From Scolanthus callimorphus (taxonomy: Eukaryota > Cnidaria > Anthozoa > Actiniaria > Edwardsiidae), in NCBI GenBank assembly GCA_033964015.1, contig CM066923.1, positions 25,060,168 to 25,124,167 of the forward strand: DNA of 64,000 nucleotides, written 5' to 3'. Positions 51,475 to 63,639 of the stretch are shown here, one piece after another (position 1 is the stretch's first letter; every line of letters begins with the position of its first letter). The notes beneath the pieces were generated by a model that was not told where the DNA came from, ran no database searches, and saw only the letters and a list, made by a program, of their open reading frames with translations. A program made the translations under genes and the position numbers.

Positions 51475-53300
51475 TCTCTTCAAGTTGTAATCAATTGACA
51501 GGGTCTGGATGAGGTTAACTGACTAATGACAAATGGACATACAAGTTACCGATTACCGACAAACTTGGATAAAAATACCGATTAACGACAAAAAAATGAT
51601 TACCGGTACCGACATTTTATAAATTATTCCAGACAGTTATTAAATAAAAAGTTTATTCTGAGAAATAGCGAATGCTTTGGACAAGCGCCTGGTAGAAGTA
51701 GAGGTAGACTTGTGGTTATGGTCATGCGTGTGCACGGGCAGCACTCCAGTATCTATATCGCATTGTCAGTGTTCGGGTCACCCCCCGCCAATCAGAGCGC
51801 GGCATTTTAGCGCGTTTCCAGGGGCAGGCGAAGGTAATATAAAGGGCAATTTAAAAAAAAAACGCCGTTTTCAAACTCTAAACATTTCACAGTCCATTGA
51901 AGAGAAAGTCGAAATCTCACCTGTAGGCGTGTTTTTGTTGGAAAAATTAATTTGCAGCGAAGTTCCAATTCATGCGATTTCTTATGCGAGGGACAAAGCC
52001 GCCACGTTGAATTCTTCCACAGAAACTAAGAAAGAATTGAGTTCGCATAGCCGAAAACACCATAGACATCCAGACCTAAATCGTTCTGTTACAAATTACT
52101 TGCAGGCATGTGCTGGGATAATTCTAATTCGAAAGCTTTGAGCTGAGAAATAATTTCATTCAAGTATAAAACAAACCTTGCGTCTCATAGCGCGCGCTAA
52201 CTCTAAATGAATACAGGAAAATGCAAAGCCATGAATTTTTCTCTAAATGTAATCGCTACATCTTGAAATAGCGTTAGTCTAAATACCAATCTGTTTGCTG
52301 GAAAGGGTTTTCTTTGAGTTTTTGTTTAAGTTTGTTGGATTTTTTAAGGCCGTGAGTTCTCTGAATTATTTGTAATGAGTTGCTCTTGCCTTTAAAATAC
52401 CGGCAGAGAAATGAGAGTTTGTTTCGTGAAACTGAGGCATTTCATCACAATTGTCAACTCTTCCGGTTTTGCCGGGAGTCTCAATATTTTTTACCCTATC
52501 TCCGGTCTCCCGGTTTTTTAGCAAGATCTCCCGAAAAGTAAATGTGTTTTGGGGGGTCTCGAAGTACTTTTGTAGCATTTCTCAGTTTCTATAACTTAAA
52601 TTTACATCGCATTGTTATCTGTCATGACAAAAATTCCACGCTACACACCCTCAAATCTCCACATTTTTATTTCGATGGGTTGTTTGTGCTGTTATGTAGC
52701 TCACCTGATTGAGATCTGACATATGTGAGATGCATGAGGACGATTCGAACATTGTTGACTTTCTCATTTTGCCCAAGTCTCCGCTAGATTTTGTTTTCTT
52801 CTAGATTTTGTAGTTTCTTTCCCCACTCGAGTTCCCCATTCGACTTTGCATTGAAAAGAAATCAAAACTGCAGCGTTGTTTGCATTTAACCACAATGCTA
52901 GATTCTATTTGTGAACTCTGTCGATTTGTTCGATTCTCGCGCGTGCGTAATTTTCGCGCCAAAACCAAGGAGACACTACAGGGAGACCATGTATAGCCAG
53001 GTCCAAACAATGGGGCGAAATGCACATGACGCTTTGTTTGGCCAAAAAGGGAGGTATTTCCTAGCCATTGCCCAACTATCTTTCGTTCCCGTTACAGATT
53101 GACGGGTCCTTTTCTTGTTTTAAATAATAAATACACACAGGTTTAACATTACGAGGTTAATTAGTAACTTAGTTTTACCGATTACCGAAACAGACCGCAA
53201 ATTTTAACCGACTACTGACAATTCTCAATAATTTTAACCGATATCAGACATCAAGAAACGTTTTAGAACGTCAAATGCGTAGAAAGACAATACCGCAGTA
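51475..53300. other. Intergenic with repeat fragments
   Basis: ACCGATTACCGAC words occur at both sides (51545-51615 and 53170-53250), suggesting the ends of one degenerate element. The open frame at 51677-52141 lies between them and has no recognisable family. Part of it (52030-52115) is repeated at 63908-64000. Confidence 0.4.
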
Positions 53301-53311
53301 AAACAAACATC

Positions 53312-53380
53312 CAGTGGTGTACCAGAGCATGCGCAGCACTGCCAGTGCAGCGAGGACTGGGTGCAACTCCCAGCTGGGTG
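53312..53380 (+). mobile_element. tRNA-like SINE head, copy 1
   Basis: GGTGTACCAGAGCATGCGC resembles an A box and GGGTGCAACTCCCAGCTGGG a B box. The reverse complement of a related copy lies at 62660-62745. Confidence 0.5.
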
Positions 53381-53488
53381 ATTCTGTGGTTTAAGAGTAA
53401 GATACAGCGCAACCTACAGGGAGATAGGCGAGAGGAGAAAGAGAAAATATAACAAAATGAGAGATACCGGTTTGTTTATCATATGCTT

Positions 53489-54552
53489 GTTTAAGAGCCG
53501 CTGCCTGTAAATATCAAGCATCGTCCGACAGATCAAAAAAATCGACCTCCAGTTTATTTTATAAAATGAGCCCCCATATGGAAACCATTTTCGAAAATGG
53601 AGTTTAAAATTTTCAGCGAGTTTAATTTTTCGAGAAATCTCGTCAAGTCTGATTTCACCCAAATAGGGCTCGTCGCGACACCGAAAATCGCAAAATTTTG
53701 CCTAGATTGGGAAGCCTCGCAAAGCCTGAAAGCGAAAGATATTGAGATTTTGTTTTCGATCTCATAAAGTGTGTCATCTAGACGGCTGGAAAACGGTAAG
53801 ATTATTTTGTTTTTGATTTTCCAAAAAATTGCAGGACCCTACATGAGCCCCGTCAAAAGCAAAAAATCGCTCTGCTTAAATTTGACTAGAATTCAGGGGC
53901 AAGAATCTCAGCTGGTGCGCATCGAATTTTCAATAAAAATGTTTTTACATTATTCCCAACCTTTCATTTCTATCATATAAAAAAATTAATCGCGGCCCGC
54001 AAATATTTACCTTCTACGAGAGCGAAACGTCGAAGTCACTTTTGCATTTTTCACATGACACGCGATTCAAATTGACTTCATGCCAGGAAGGGAAATATTC
54101 ACATTTACTTGTTTGAATTGTTCTAAAAAAGCATTTATTATGATAGAAATAGTCATAGAAGTCAGGTTAGCTGTCGTAGCTTTAGATTAAGTAAATATAC
54201 AAATTTAGAAATTTCCAATCTGTGAACATAATTAGCATAAAGCGAGACAGTACTTGCGTGAGAAGTTGATTCACTACGAATTTACACATCGTTTCTTAGA
54301 GGAGGAATTTTCCCAACATGTACACTAGGGCTCCTGAAAGGAATCGCTCCTTTTATTTTACCAACTGGTAGATACGATAACTTTGTATTTTTAGGCTTCG
54401 AAGTACAAAACTTTGGTTTTGCTGTTTCAATTGTTTTCCCAGCCGATGCTAATTGAATTACTTATAGCCGAGGTATTTTTAGCGCGTGGAAATGAATATG
54501 AATTAAAAGCTGTCATATATCGGGAAATAAAATAAATGAACTACTAGCAAAT
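53489..54552 (+). repeat. Left arm of a kilobase inverted repeat
   Basis: From AAGAGCCGCTGCCTGTAAAT to CGGGAAATAAAATAAATGAA the whole stretch reappears in reverse at 57563-58630 with only scattered differences. Short frames inside the arms are shared (IQGQESQLVRIEFSIKMFL) but match no family I know. Confidence 0.88.
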
Positions 54553-55164
54553 TTCAAGTCTAGTCGAATTTTACCCGTAATAGGTACCGGAGACCTGATT
54601 GTAAACCTTAAAAGGTATGACGAGCACCCCCGCCCAAAAATAGGGGATTTTCCCGGACCGCCAACAAGTTTAAAAGACTCACAAGAGGCCATAGCGCGCG
54701 TAAAACTGAACTCACGGTCACTTTGGACTGCAAAAACAACATCTGGTCACGTGGGAAACGTTCGCTTGGCGATTGTTGCATTTTAAATAGACTTAGATTT
54801 CACAGTTCAGTTGAGTTGATTGTAGAGGGAGTTAACAAACGCGCACTCAAAATCAAACGATTTGACTAAATTTCTAACCGCGTAACGCCTAAATCTCATC
54901 TCATCCCCTCCCCCCTGCGTCTCTACGCGCGAGTGTACAACAGACATCACAGGACATCTGAAGTTCTTAAAATTCGGGAACGATAGTGACGTGAAGAGCA
55001 GGTCTGCTAGTTGCTGCATTAAGTCACCTACCACTATCAAGATCAAGACAATTGTACGCCTACGATCGAGTCTATGATTATTTTAGCAAGTATAAGACGT
55101 GATGAGCGATAGCGTGATTATCTATCATTAGCCTTGCCTTGTTATCGTTATGTTATTGTTGTTA

Positions 55165-56056
55165 TGTATCAGTCAATTCCAGCGGTGACCATGCCCCCCC
55201 CCCCCCCCGGGATTTTGGTCATTTCTAAAAATAAAACTGAAAATTCCCCGCCCCCGGGCTAGCAAAAATGCAAAATACCCCACGGCGGGGAACACAAAAA
55301 GCGGAAAAATGCCCCACCCCGGGACGAGAAAAAGACGGCAAGATTCCATCGACTCTGCGTGACAAAGCTTCACAACAAAAACTTCAACTCCATTTATACT
55401 GTCCGAGCATTTATAATTCGTTTTTAAATGTACTCTAGTTTTCTCGTCTTTGAACGAGTATATATATAAATAAAGAAGTGAAACTAAGGTAGTACAATAT
55501 CGGTAGGCATTTCCTAGGCCATTTCGCGGTTGTAGCCATTTGGCCGGAATCTCTCAATGCGAAATTTACCCTTTATTCTATTTGCAGAGCAACTATTTCG
55601 CAGTTATGTTACTTGACTTTTTGCGAAATTGGAACTCTGTTTGTAGTGTCAATTCATTTTTATGTTTTTCCACTGAGACGAAATTGCGAAATCTGTTTCT
55701 TCTCTATAGAAGACGTTAACTGCGAAATGTGCAAATGTGTCTTCCCCAAACGTGGTGTATACGGGCCATGCTCTGCATTATATTTTATGTGGCGTTATTT
55801 TCTGTTAAACTAGGACATTGTAACTGCCAATCGATAGTTATTATAACTGGTGTTGTAGTTCGCAAAAAACGTCGCGCTTGAGATGAGAAAACCAAAATTC
55901 CCCACCCCCCTCCCCCGGGGAAAAACAATTCCGACCCGGGGCCAGCAAAATTTTCAAAATTCCCCACCCCAGGGAAAGCAGTGGTGTGCAAATGCCCAAG
56001 GTGTCCGGGGGGGGGGGGGGGGGGGGGGATGGTCACCGCTGGAATTGACTGATACA
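55165..56056. mobile_element. Inverted-repeat element with poly-C/poly-G termini (892 bp)
   Basis: TGTATCAGTCAATTCCAGCG then GTGACCATG and a C run is mirrored by a G run, ATGGTCACCGCTGGAATTGA..CTGATACA. Both ends also share CCCCGGG and AATTCCCC patches. It lies in the loop of the large inverted repeat. Confidence 0.88.
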
Positions 56057-56402
56057 TTATCGAATTATTCATTTTTTGCTCACTTTATTTTTTAGTTATT
56101 ATTTGTAACGTTTAAAGGGTGTGACCGCGCTATTATGCATCCGATCGTTTTTTGACCAGTACAATATTTGCCAGCTGGTCCATAGTTAAATGGGCTCAAT
56201 GAAGAAAGTTTGTGAGGAACTAGGACTGGCCACGCCCATTCTTCCTGTGCACTGCAGGGCGCCATATGAACAGGCTATCCAAGAAGTTGTTTCCCCGTGC
56301 TCCTGTAGTTTTGTCCAGTGATTGTGAAACTCCTCGACATTGGACAAATCTTGAGAAAAATAAATGAAGAGGTTGTGGACAGCATTCTATAGAACTAGCA
56401 AT

Positions 56403-56992
56403 TAGGCTTTTACACAAGTTGCTCGGATTTTTGTCAAAAGTTGCTCCAAAAATCTTCAAAAGTTGCTCAAAAGTTGCTCATTTTTTTCAAAAAGTTGCTC
56501 AAAAGTTGCTCTTTTGAGAAAAAGTTGCTCAAAAGTTGCTCATTTCGTAAGTCTTAAGAATTAGTTTTACGTCTTATTATAAGTATAAACTGTTGTATAA
56601 ACTGTACATACAGTACAAATAATCTGTAACATCTGATTTTAAATACATTGATATAACAAACGTTGGCCGCCATTTTGAAAACGCATGGCTACCGCTGACC
56701 GATAAAAAAAAATCACACAGGTATCCCAAAAATCATTTACAGGTGTCTATATAAAGTGTTGTCAAAAGCAAATCTAGGCACTCGGCAGTTAGAACCATAT
56801 GATTTTCGGCAAAGGAAAATACAAAACTGCCGTTTTGTCACTTTAAAAACGACATAAATTGCTAAAATAGATATAAGTTGCTCGAATTAGAGGAAGTTGC
56901 CCCAAAGTTGCTCAAATCCAAAAGTTGCCAAAAAGTTGCTCGAAAAGGCAAAAGTTGCCAAAAAGTTGCCGAGCAACTTGTGTAAAAGCCTA
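56403..56992. mobile_element. hAT-type element built of AAAAGTTGCTC repeats, with 8-bp duplication
   Basis: CTAGCAAT stands on both sides (56395-56402 and 56993-57000). The ends TAGGCTTTTACACAAGTTGC and CTTGTGTAAAAGCCTA are inverted. Next to both ends the interior is a run of AAAAGTTGCTC/CC units. No transposase frame. Confidence 0.88.
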
Positions 56993-57562
56993 CTAGCAAT
57001 AAAAAATGGTATGACTGAAAATCAGAAGTGTAGAGAAAACACCCAAAAGTATAAACGTTTTGGTTATAAGAATTCATTAAAGTTTTTTTTTTTGTGATCC
57101 TTCTTTTTATTTTATTTTAAATACATTATTAAATAAAGTTACCGTTACTTACATACATATCCCACATTGTCCTACATTATCCTAACTACAGAATTCATTA
57201 AAGTTGCCATCAAAACCGTTCCCGATTTATGAAAGCATTTCATTCTTTTTTATTTTATGTGCTAAAAGTAATTGGGCTACGTATTGGAAAACAACTCACA
57301 CAGCAAGATTGAAAAAGGAATGCGATAATATTCAGTTACCACAGAACCAAAAACTATCAAACTATCTCATCTTCCTCTTTACGAAATAAATGGAGCGATA
57401 TAAATTAGTCATCTTCTGCGTGGAAACTGTGTTCACGCGCCGAGTTGCTTTCTCCAGAGTTACAAAACCGCGTAACGCCTAAATCTCAGAAAACCTCGTA
57501 AGATGCAAAATTAGCAAATTGATAAACCAAAGACTCAAATTATAAACCTAAATGAAAGAGTA

Positions 57563-58630
57563 CATTTGCTAGTAATTCATTTATTTTATTTCCCGATTTA
57601 TGAGAGCTTTTAATTCATATTCATTTCCACGCGCTAAAAATAACTCGGCTATAATTCAATTAGCATCGGCTGGGAAAACAATTGAAACAGCAAAACCATC
57701 AGGAGTTTTGCACTTCGAAGCCTAAAATAAAAAAGTTATCTTATCTTCCAGTTGGTAAAATAAAAGGAGCGATTCCTTTCAGGAGCAACTAGTGTACATG
57801 TTGGGAAAACTCCTCCTCTAAGAAAAGATGTGTAAATTCGTAGTGAATCAACTTCTCACGCAAGTACTGTCTCGCTTTATGCTAATTATGTTCACAGATT
57901 GGAAATTTCTAAATCTGTATATTTACTAAATCTAAAGCTACGACAGCTAACCTGACTTCTATGACTATTTCTATAATAATAAATGCCTTTTTAGAACAAC
58001 TCAAACAAGTAAATGTGAATATTTCCCTTCCTGGCATGAAGTCAATTTGAATCGCGTGTCATGTGAAAAATGCAAAAGTGACTTCGACGTTTCGCTCTCG
58101 TAGAAGGTAAATATTTGCGGGCCGCGATTAATTTTTTTATATGATAGAAATGAAAGGTGGGAATAATGTAAAAACATTTTTATTGAAAATTCGATGCGCA
58201 CCAGCTGAGATTCTTGCCCCTGAATTCTAGTCAAATTTAAGCAGAGCGATTTTTGCTTTTGACGGGGCTCATGTAGGGTCCTGCAAATTTTTTGGAAAAT
58301 CAAAAGCAAAAATAATCTTACCGATTTCCAGCCGTCTAGATGACACACTTTTATGAGATCGAAAACAAAATCTCAATATCTTTCGCTTTCAGGCTTTGCG
58401 AGGCTTCCCAATCTAGGCAAAATTTTGCGATTTTCGATGTCGCGACGAGCCCTATTTGGGTGAAATCAGACTTGACAAGATTTCTCGAAAAATTAAACTC
58501 GCTGAAAATTTTAAACTTTATTTTCGAAAATAGTTCCATATGGGGGTTCATTTTATAAAATAAACTGGAGGTCGATTTTTTTTTATCTGTCGGACGATGC
58601 TTGATATTTACAGGCAGCGGCTCTTAATAA
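57563..58630 (-). repeat. Right arm of the kilobase inverted repeat
   Basis: Reverse complement of 53489-54552. A third, shorter and more diverged copy of the inner end (TTCCCGATTTATGAAAGC) lies next to it at about 57215-57410. Confidence 0.88.
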
Positions 58631-58813
58631 GGCCAAAATCCTCGTACAAATGAACATTTTTTAAATAAATAAGTAAACTAAACTAAAACATTTTGAAGCT
58701 CTATACTCTCTGGTTGACTGTACAGGAACGCTGCTCAGCGTGCGCAAGAGGGCGCGCATACAAATTAAGGCAAATAGAGTGAAGTCCAAAGAACAGACAA
58801 TACAACGACTCAT

Positions 58814-59024
58814 TATCGATCCCAGAGCTTCTCGGCTCGTCATCACGCGGAAGAGGCTCTGGTGGCAGCCATTGACGCATGCGCGAGATTTGATACAGAG
58901 CCGTTGAGAGAAACAAGCGCATGCCCCAACGTTCAACATCAGCCAATCAGAGAAGGCCCTCAAATGGATGTTCCAGAGCCTCCCTGCGAGCAGACGAGCC
59001 GGTAAGCTCTAGATCTGGGTATCA
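58814..59024. mobile_element. Single-unit relative of the 37803-38280 MITE
   Basis: ATCCCAGAGCTTCTCGGCTC to GAGCCGGTAAGCTCT..GGGT, with AGAGCCGTTGAGAGA and AACGTTCAACATCAGCCAAT in reverse orientation to the larger element. Confidence 0.75.
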
Positions 59025-59630
59025 AAACGACTTAAAATTATTTTGTGACGCAAATATTCATTATATCTCGTTACGTAAGGTGCTTTGGTGAAGCGAATCC
59101 CTGATGGCTTGACAGAGGGCATACGCTGGTGCCGGTTCGTTAATTCGAGTCTAGACGCAGGGGTTACAAGCATACTGTTCCTGCGAGAAATACCTATGTC
59201 TTCTTTTTCTCTTTTTCAATCCAATTTCATACCAATCCTTCTCAGCAACAATCCCTTGGATATCAACAAACGTTTGCGAAAAGGAAACAAAAATTAGCGA
59301 TGCATGTAGACATGATAATATAGTACGATGATGGTAAATTAGAGAACTGCTTTCGAAGTGCGATGCATCTTGTGTGGTTTTAGTGAAGACCGCAACCGGA
59401 AACGTATACATTGTACAACATTGAAAGCCATACCAGCTCTTTCTACAGCGCACAGTATTTCAGCTTTACATGTAACAACATAACGCATAGTAAGGCGTTT
59501 TAGAGAAAAGCCCTCAGATGTCTCAGATGAGATAAGTGACCAGGAGGAGCGAGTTATGCATACAGCATGCTCTCGATGGACAGACCGGCAAATTTCCCAT
59601 TATTCAGACTGATATTTGCTTCTCCTTCTC

Positions 59631-60260
59631 CGATTGATAGCCCTAGAAGACAAGAACACCAATTGCCCATGAAACACTCATTCAGGTAGTCGAAAGATAT
59701 GTTTCAAGTCCCTCGTGTTAGAAATCCTTGAACGCGCTCCAAAATGCGCAAAAATAAATAAAAAATAATTTGAAACCACTGCCTAGAGCCTGACATTTTA
59801 TTTTGAATACATCTAGTGAGATTTTGGTTTGATTTTAGCGCGCTTCGAATTTATGAATATTTTTTTCGTTAATGAGATCTCATCAGGTCAGCCAAACCTC
59901 TGACTCATTGTCTCTTGAGAAAATATTCACACAGCTATAACTTTATCAAATCTTAACTAATTTATTTCAGATTCACGCAACAAATAATGTCTTACTTCCA
60001 CAACAGTTTGACATAAACTATTTTCATTTCACCCGTTTTTTAAAATTCAGAAATTTTCGATTTTTTGGCCAAAAAATCAGGTCGCCCGATTTTATAAGTA
60101 TCAAAACAAACTTATGTCATAACAAAGAGCATTAAAAGTTTGACAAAATACCTAAACATAGGCTTGATCGAATCATTATTGACCGAATTACAGTGCTTGA
60201 AACTTTTTGGGAACTCGACTAAAATTCAGCCAGAAGTGTCAGGCGTTCCTGGCAACATGT
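59631..60260 (+). repeat. Left arm of a second long inverted repeat
   Basis: TTGATAGCCCTAGAAGAC at the outer end and TATTGACCGAATTACAGT plus CCAGAAGTGTCAGGC at the inner end recur in reverse at 61093-61738. The arms are more diverged than those of the 53-58 kb pair. Confidence 0.8.
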
Positions 60261-60720
60261 CTTGAAGTCTATGCGTTTCTCTAACTTTTTCAACTTGTAT
60301 CTCGGTCAGTATATTGATCCGATCAACACCAGAATTCAATCATTTTGACGCCTCAAGCGTTCCCTGCTAGCAGAGGCCACTTTTATCTTGTTCTGTGTCT
60401 TGAAGTGGCCTTTGCATACAAGTCACAACCTCGTCCAGGACCGTGGACGTACTTGACTGGTTGGCTGGTTTTACAAGAATGGCGTCAGTGTTTTGGCTTC
60501 GAAAACAGCGCGCGCTTTCACGAGTGATTTCTTGTTCAATGACCAACACACAAACATCCCCAGCGAATTATTAAAGGCAAATCTTAGAATGAATATCAGA
60601 GCTGCGTCTAAGATCCTGTTTGAGTTAATGAGCCAGGAAAAGGCCACAAAAAGTGATTTTGTGTAAGATGTAGAGCAGATAAATTGATATTTCCTTGCTC
60701 GCGCACAAACTTTATCGACC

Positions 60721-60858
60721 CTGGGGCCGGTTCCTAGAAGGTTAAGAGTTATCTGTGGATAAACGCTTATCCAACGGATAAATCCTGAACAAATCCTATA
60801 CAACAGATAACTTTTAGCCATGGATAACTTTATCCAACCTTTCAGGAACCGGCCCCAG
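60721..60858. mobile_element. 138-bp MITE with CTGGGGCCGGTTCCT ends
   Basis: CTGGGGCCGGTTCCTAGAAG and AGGAACCGGCCCCAG are inverted, with inner GTTATCTGTGGATAA / TTATCC repeats. Confidence 0.85.
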
Positions 60859-61092
60859 TTTCTCCAAGCTCACGCCATTCTCACACACGCGTGACAGAGA
60901 AATGACATTGTGTGCTAAGGCTACTTTTGCGTAAAACACCAAGAAAACCCTAAAAACCCCAAAAAGAAAATGCAGGGAGATAAAAAATAACCTCTGTTTG
61001 CAGGGGAAACTCAAGCGGGGTACAAAATTGGATATCTTAAGTTTAAACCTTCAATTTCTCATGACTTTGGCGCAAAAGATTAAGAATAAACA

Positions 61093-61738
61093 TTTCATTT
61101 CGCCAGGAATGCCTGACACTTCTGGCTGAATTTTAGCCGAGTTCCTAAAAAGTTTAAACCACTGTAATTCGGTCAATAAACATCTGATCAAGTCTACATT
61201 TAATAATTGCGTCAAAGTTTTGATGCTCTTTTTATTTATGTAAGATTTGTTTTGATACTTATAAAATTGAGAGACCTGGTTTTTTAGCAAAAAATCGAAA
61301 AATTCTAAATTTAAAAAACGCGTGAAATAAAGAAAAGCCGATGTGAAACTGTCGTGGAGGTAAAGCATTAGTAATTGTGTAAATCTGATATGATTTAGTT
61401 AAGATTTGTTAAAGTTATAGCTGTTTGAATATTTTTACAAGAGGCAATGAGTGAGAGGTTTGACAGACCCCATGAAATCTCATTAACGAAAAAAATATTC
61501 ATAAATTTAAAACATGCTCAAATTAAAACAAAATCACTCTAGATTTATTTAAAATACAATGACACACTTGCGCCAGTGGGTTGAAATTATTTCCTTTTAT
61601 TTTACACATTTTTGAGCGTTCCGAAAATGTTCTACTCAGCGCGGGACACGACTAGACTGAACAAGTCCTTCAATTGCAAATTGATTAGTGTTTTTTTTTC
61701 ATGTTCTCTTGGTGTTCTAGTCTTCTAGGGCTATCAAG
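61093..61738 (-). repeat. Right arm of the second long inverted repeat
   Basis: Complement of 59631-60260. The loop of about 830 bp contains the MITE at 60721-60858. Confidence 0.8.
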
Positions 61739-61754
61739 CGGAGAAAACTAGAGA

Positions 61755-61910
61755 AATAGAGGATATTACATGGCCGCGCGGAGATACGAATTTTATTTTC
61801 GAGTGTTGAAAATCTATCTCACGAGTGAGCGCAGCGAACGAGTGAGATAAATTTTTAACACGAGAAGATAAAATTCGTATCTCCAAGCGGTCATGTAATG
61901 TTCTGTTTAT
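61755..61910. mobile_element. MITE family D, copy 2
   Basis: GAGGATATTACATGGCCGCG and GGAGATACGAATTTTATTTT are mirrored by AAGATAAAATTCGTATCTCC and TCATGTAATG. The centre is GTGAGCGCAGCGAACGAGTG. Confidence 0.85.
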
Positions 61911-62659
61911 TATATAAACATCAATGAAATACCAAATTCAAATTTTATTTGAGTTAAGCTTAAAAATCGAGCATTCAGCAAAGGCAAGTGTGATATTTTC
62001 ACATGTGAAAATAACATGATATTTTCACGTGTGAAGATATCAAGTTTTCGCGCGAGAGATCACCTGGTATTTCATTGGTGTTTACATAATAAATAAATAT
62101 CTCTCTGTGGAAGAATTTTCCGGTCCGTCTCAATCGGGAGCATGCTGTACGTTCCAAATTTTGTCTTCGCACAACGCAAGTTATTCTTGTGTCTTCGCCG
62201 GCCACTCTAAATTTCAAACTCACAAACGTTTGTTAACATGCAGTGAACAAATTGTTCCTTGATTGGTAGTTTTGATTGAAAAATAACAAAAAGACATTTC
62301 GTAGTTTACCCTGGACCGGAACTTACGAGTAACAGACCGCGCCCTGTCGCTAAGTCGTCAGGGATTCGATTCACGAGCGCACCTTGTAGTATACCTTCAT
62401 TTAATGAGAAATAGCATCGCAAACAAGTCGATCTATTATCTGCGCGCACTGTTAAGCAATTATTGGATGAGGTTGAGCATGAGAGCGTGAGCTAGCAAAA
62501 CCGAGGCCTGTGTTATCTGTCGAAGCCATAAAGAGAAGCAACAAACTGATAAAGCTAAGCAGTCTGCAGATAAATCAAGTTCTAAACAGTGTTAACACAA
62601 CATATATATCTCATCGTCTATTTGGAATACGCCACAACTCGCTATATACTTCACAGCCA

Positions 62660-62745
62660 CGATTTATAACCCAGCTGGGAGTCGCACCCAGTCTTCACCG
62701 CACATAATCGCGCAGCGTGTGCCCTGGTACACCACTGGATTTTCA
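62660..62745 (-). mobile_element. tRNA-like SINE head, copy 2
   Basis: On the minus strand CCAGTGGTGTACCAGGGC and GGGTGCGACTCCCAGCTGGG match copy 1 at 53312-53380. Confidence 0.5.
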
Positions 62746-62879
62746 TAAATCGTCGCATTGTGTTTTCTAAGAAATATTATTGCTCTACATATGTTCTCAT
62801 AACACGCACTAGACTTAATTCTATGCTATTTGTCCCCGATTGTTATGAGCTTCTACAAACCTAGAGTTTAACTCTTCGA

Positions 62880-63597
62880 TATCTCGTAACGGCTAATATG
62901 ACTCGTGACTCTAAGGTAACACGTGACTCTAATATAATTCGTGACTCTAAGGTAACTAATATAACTCTTGACTCTAAGGTAACTCGTGACTCTAATATTA
63001 CTCGTGACTCTAAGGTAACTCGTGACTCTAATATAAGCCGTGACGTAAGGTAACACGTGACTCTAATATAAGTCGTGACTCTATGGCAACTCGTGACTCT
63101 AAGGCAACTCGTGACTCTAAGGTAACTCGTGACACTATAAACTCATGACTCAACGGTAACACGTGACTCTAATGTCGTGACTCAAAGGTAACACGTGACT
63201 TTAATGTCGTGACTCTGAGGTAACTCGGAACTCTAATATAACTCGTGACTCTATGACAACTCGTGACTCTAAATAAGTCGTGACTATGGCAACTCGTGAC
63301 TCTAATGTAACTCGTGACACTAAGGTAACACGTAACTCTAATATAACTCGTGAATCTAAGGTAACACGTGACTCTAATATAACTCGTGACTCTAAGATAA
63401 CACGTGACTCTAATGTCGCGGTGACTCTAAGGTAACTCGTAACTCTAATATAAGTCGTGGCTCTAAGGTTACTCGTGAGTCTAATATAAGGTGACTCTTA
63501 GGTTATGTGTTGACTCTAAGTCGTAAGGTAACTCGTGACTCCAATATAACTCGTGAATCTAAGGTAACACATGACTCTAATATAAATCGTGACTTAA
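62880..63597 (+). repeat. Minisatellite of about 17-18 bp, roughly 40 copies
   Basis: AACTCGTGACTCTAAGGT and AACTCGTGACTCTAATAT variants alternate irregularly, with many small length changes. Confidence 0.93.
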
Positions 63598-63639
63598 AAA
63601 AAAATTATGTGCCTATTTCTTCTTTGAAAATTGAACGTC

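Noticed and set aside
51677..52141. 155-residue open frame as a gene
   Set aside because: No recognisable domain, it lies between repeat words, and part of it is repeated at the window end. It is probably repeat-derived.
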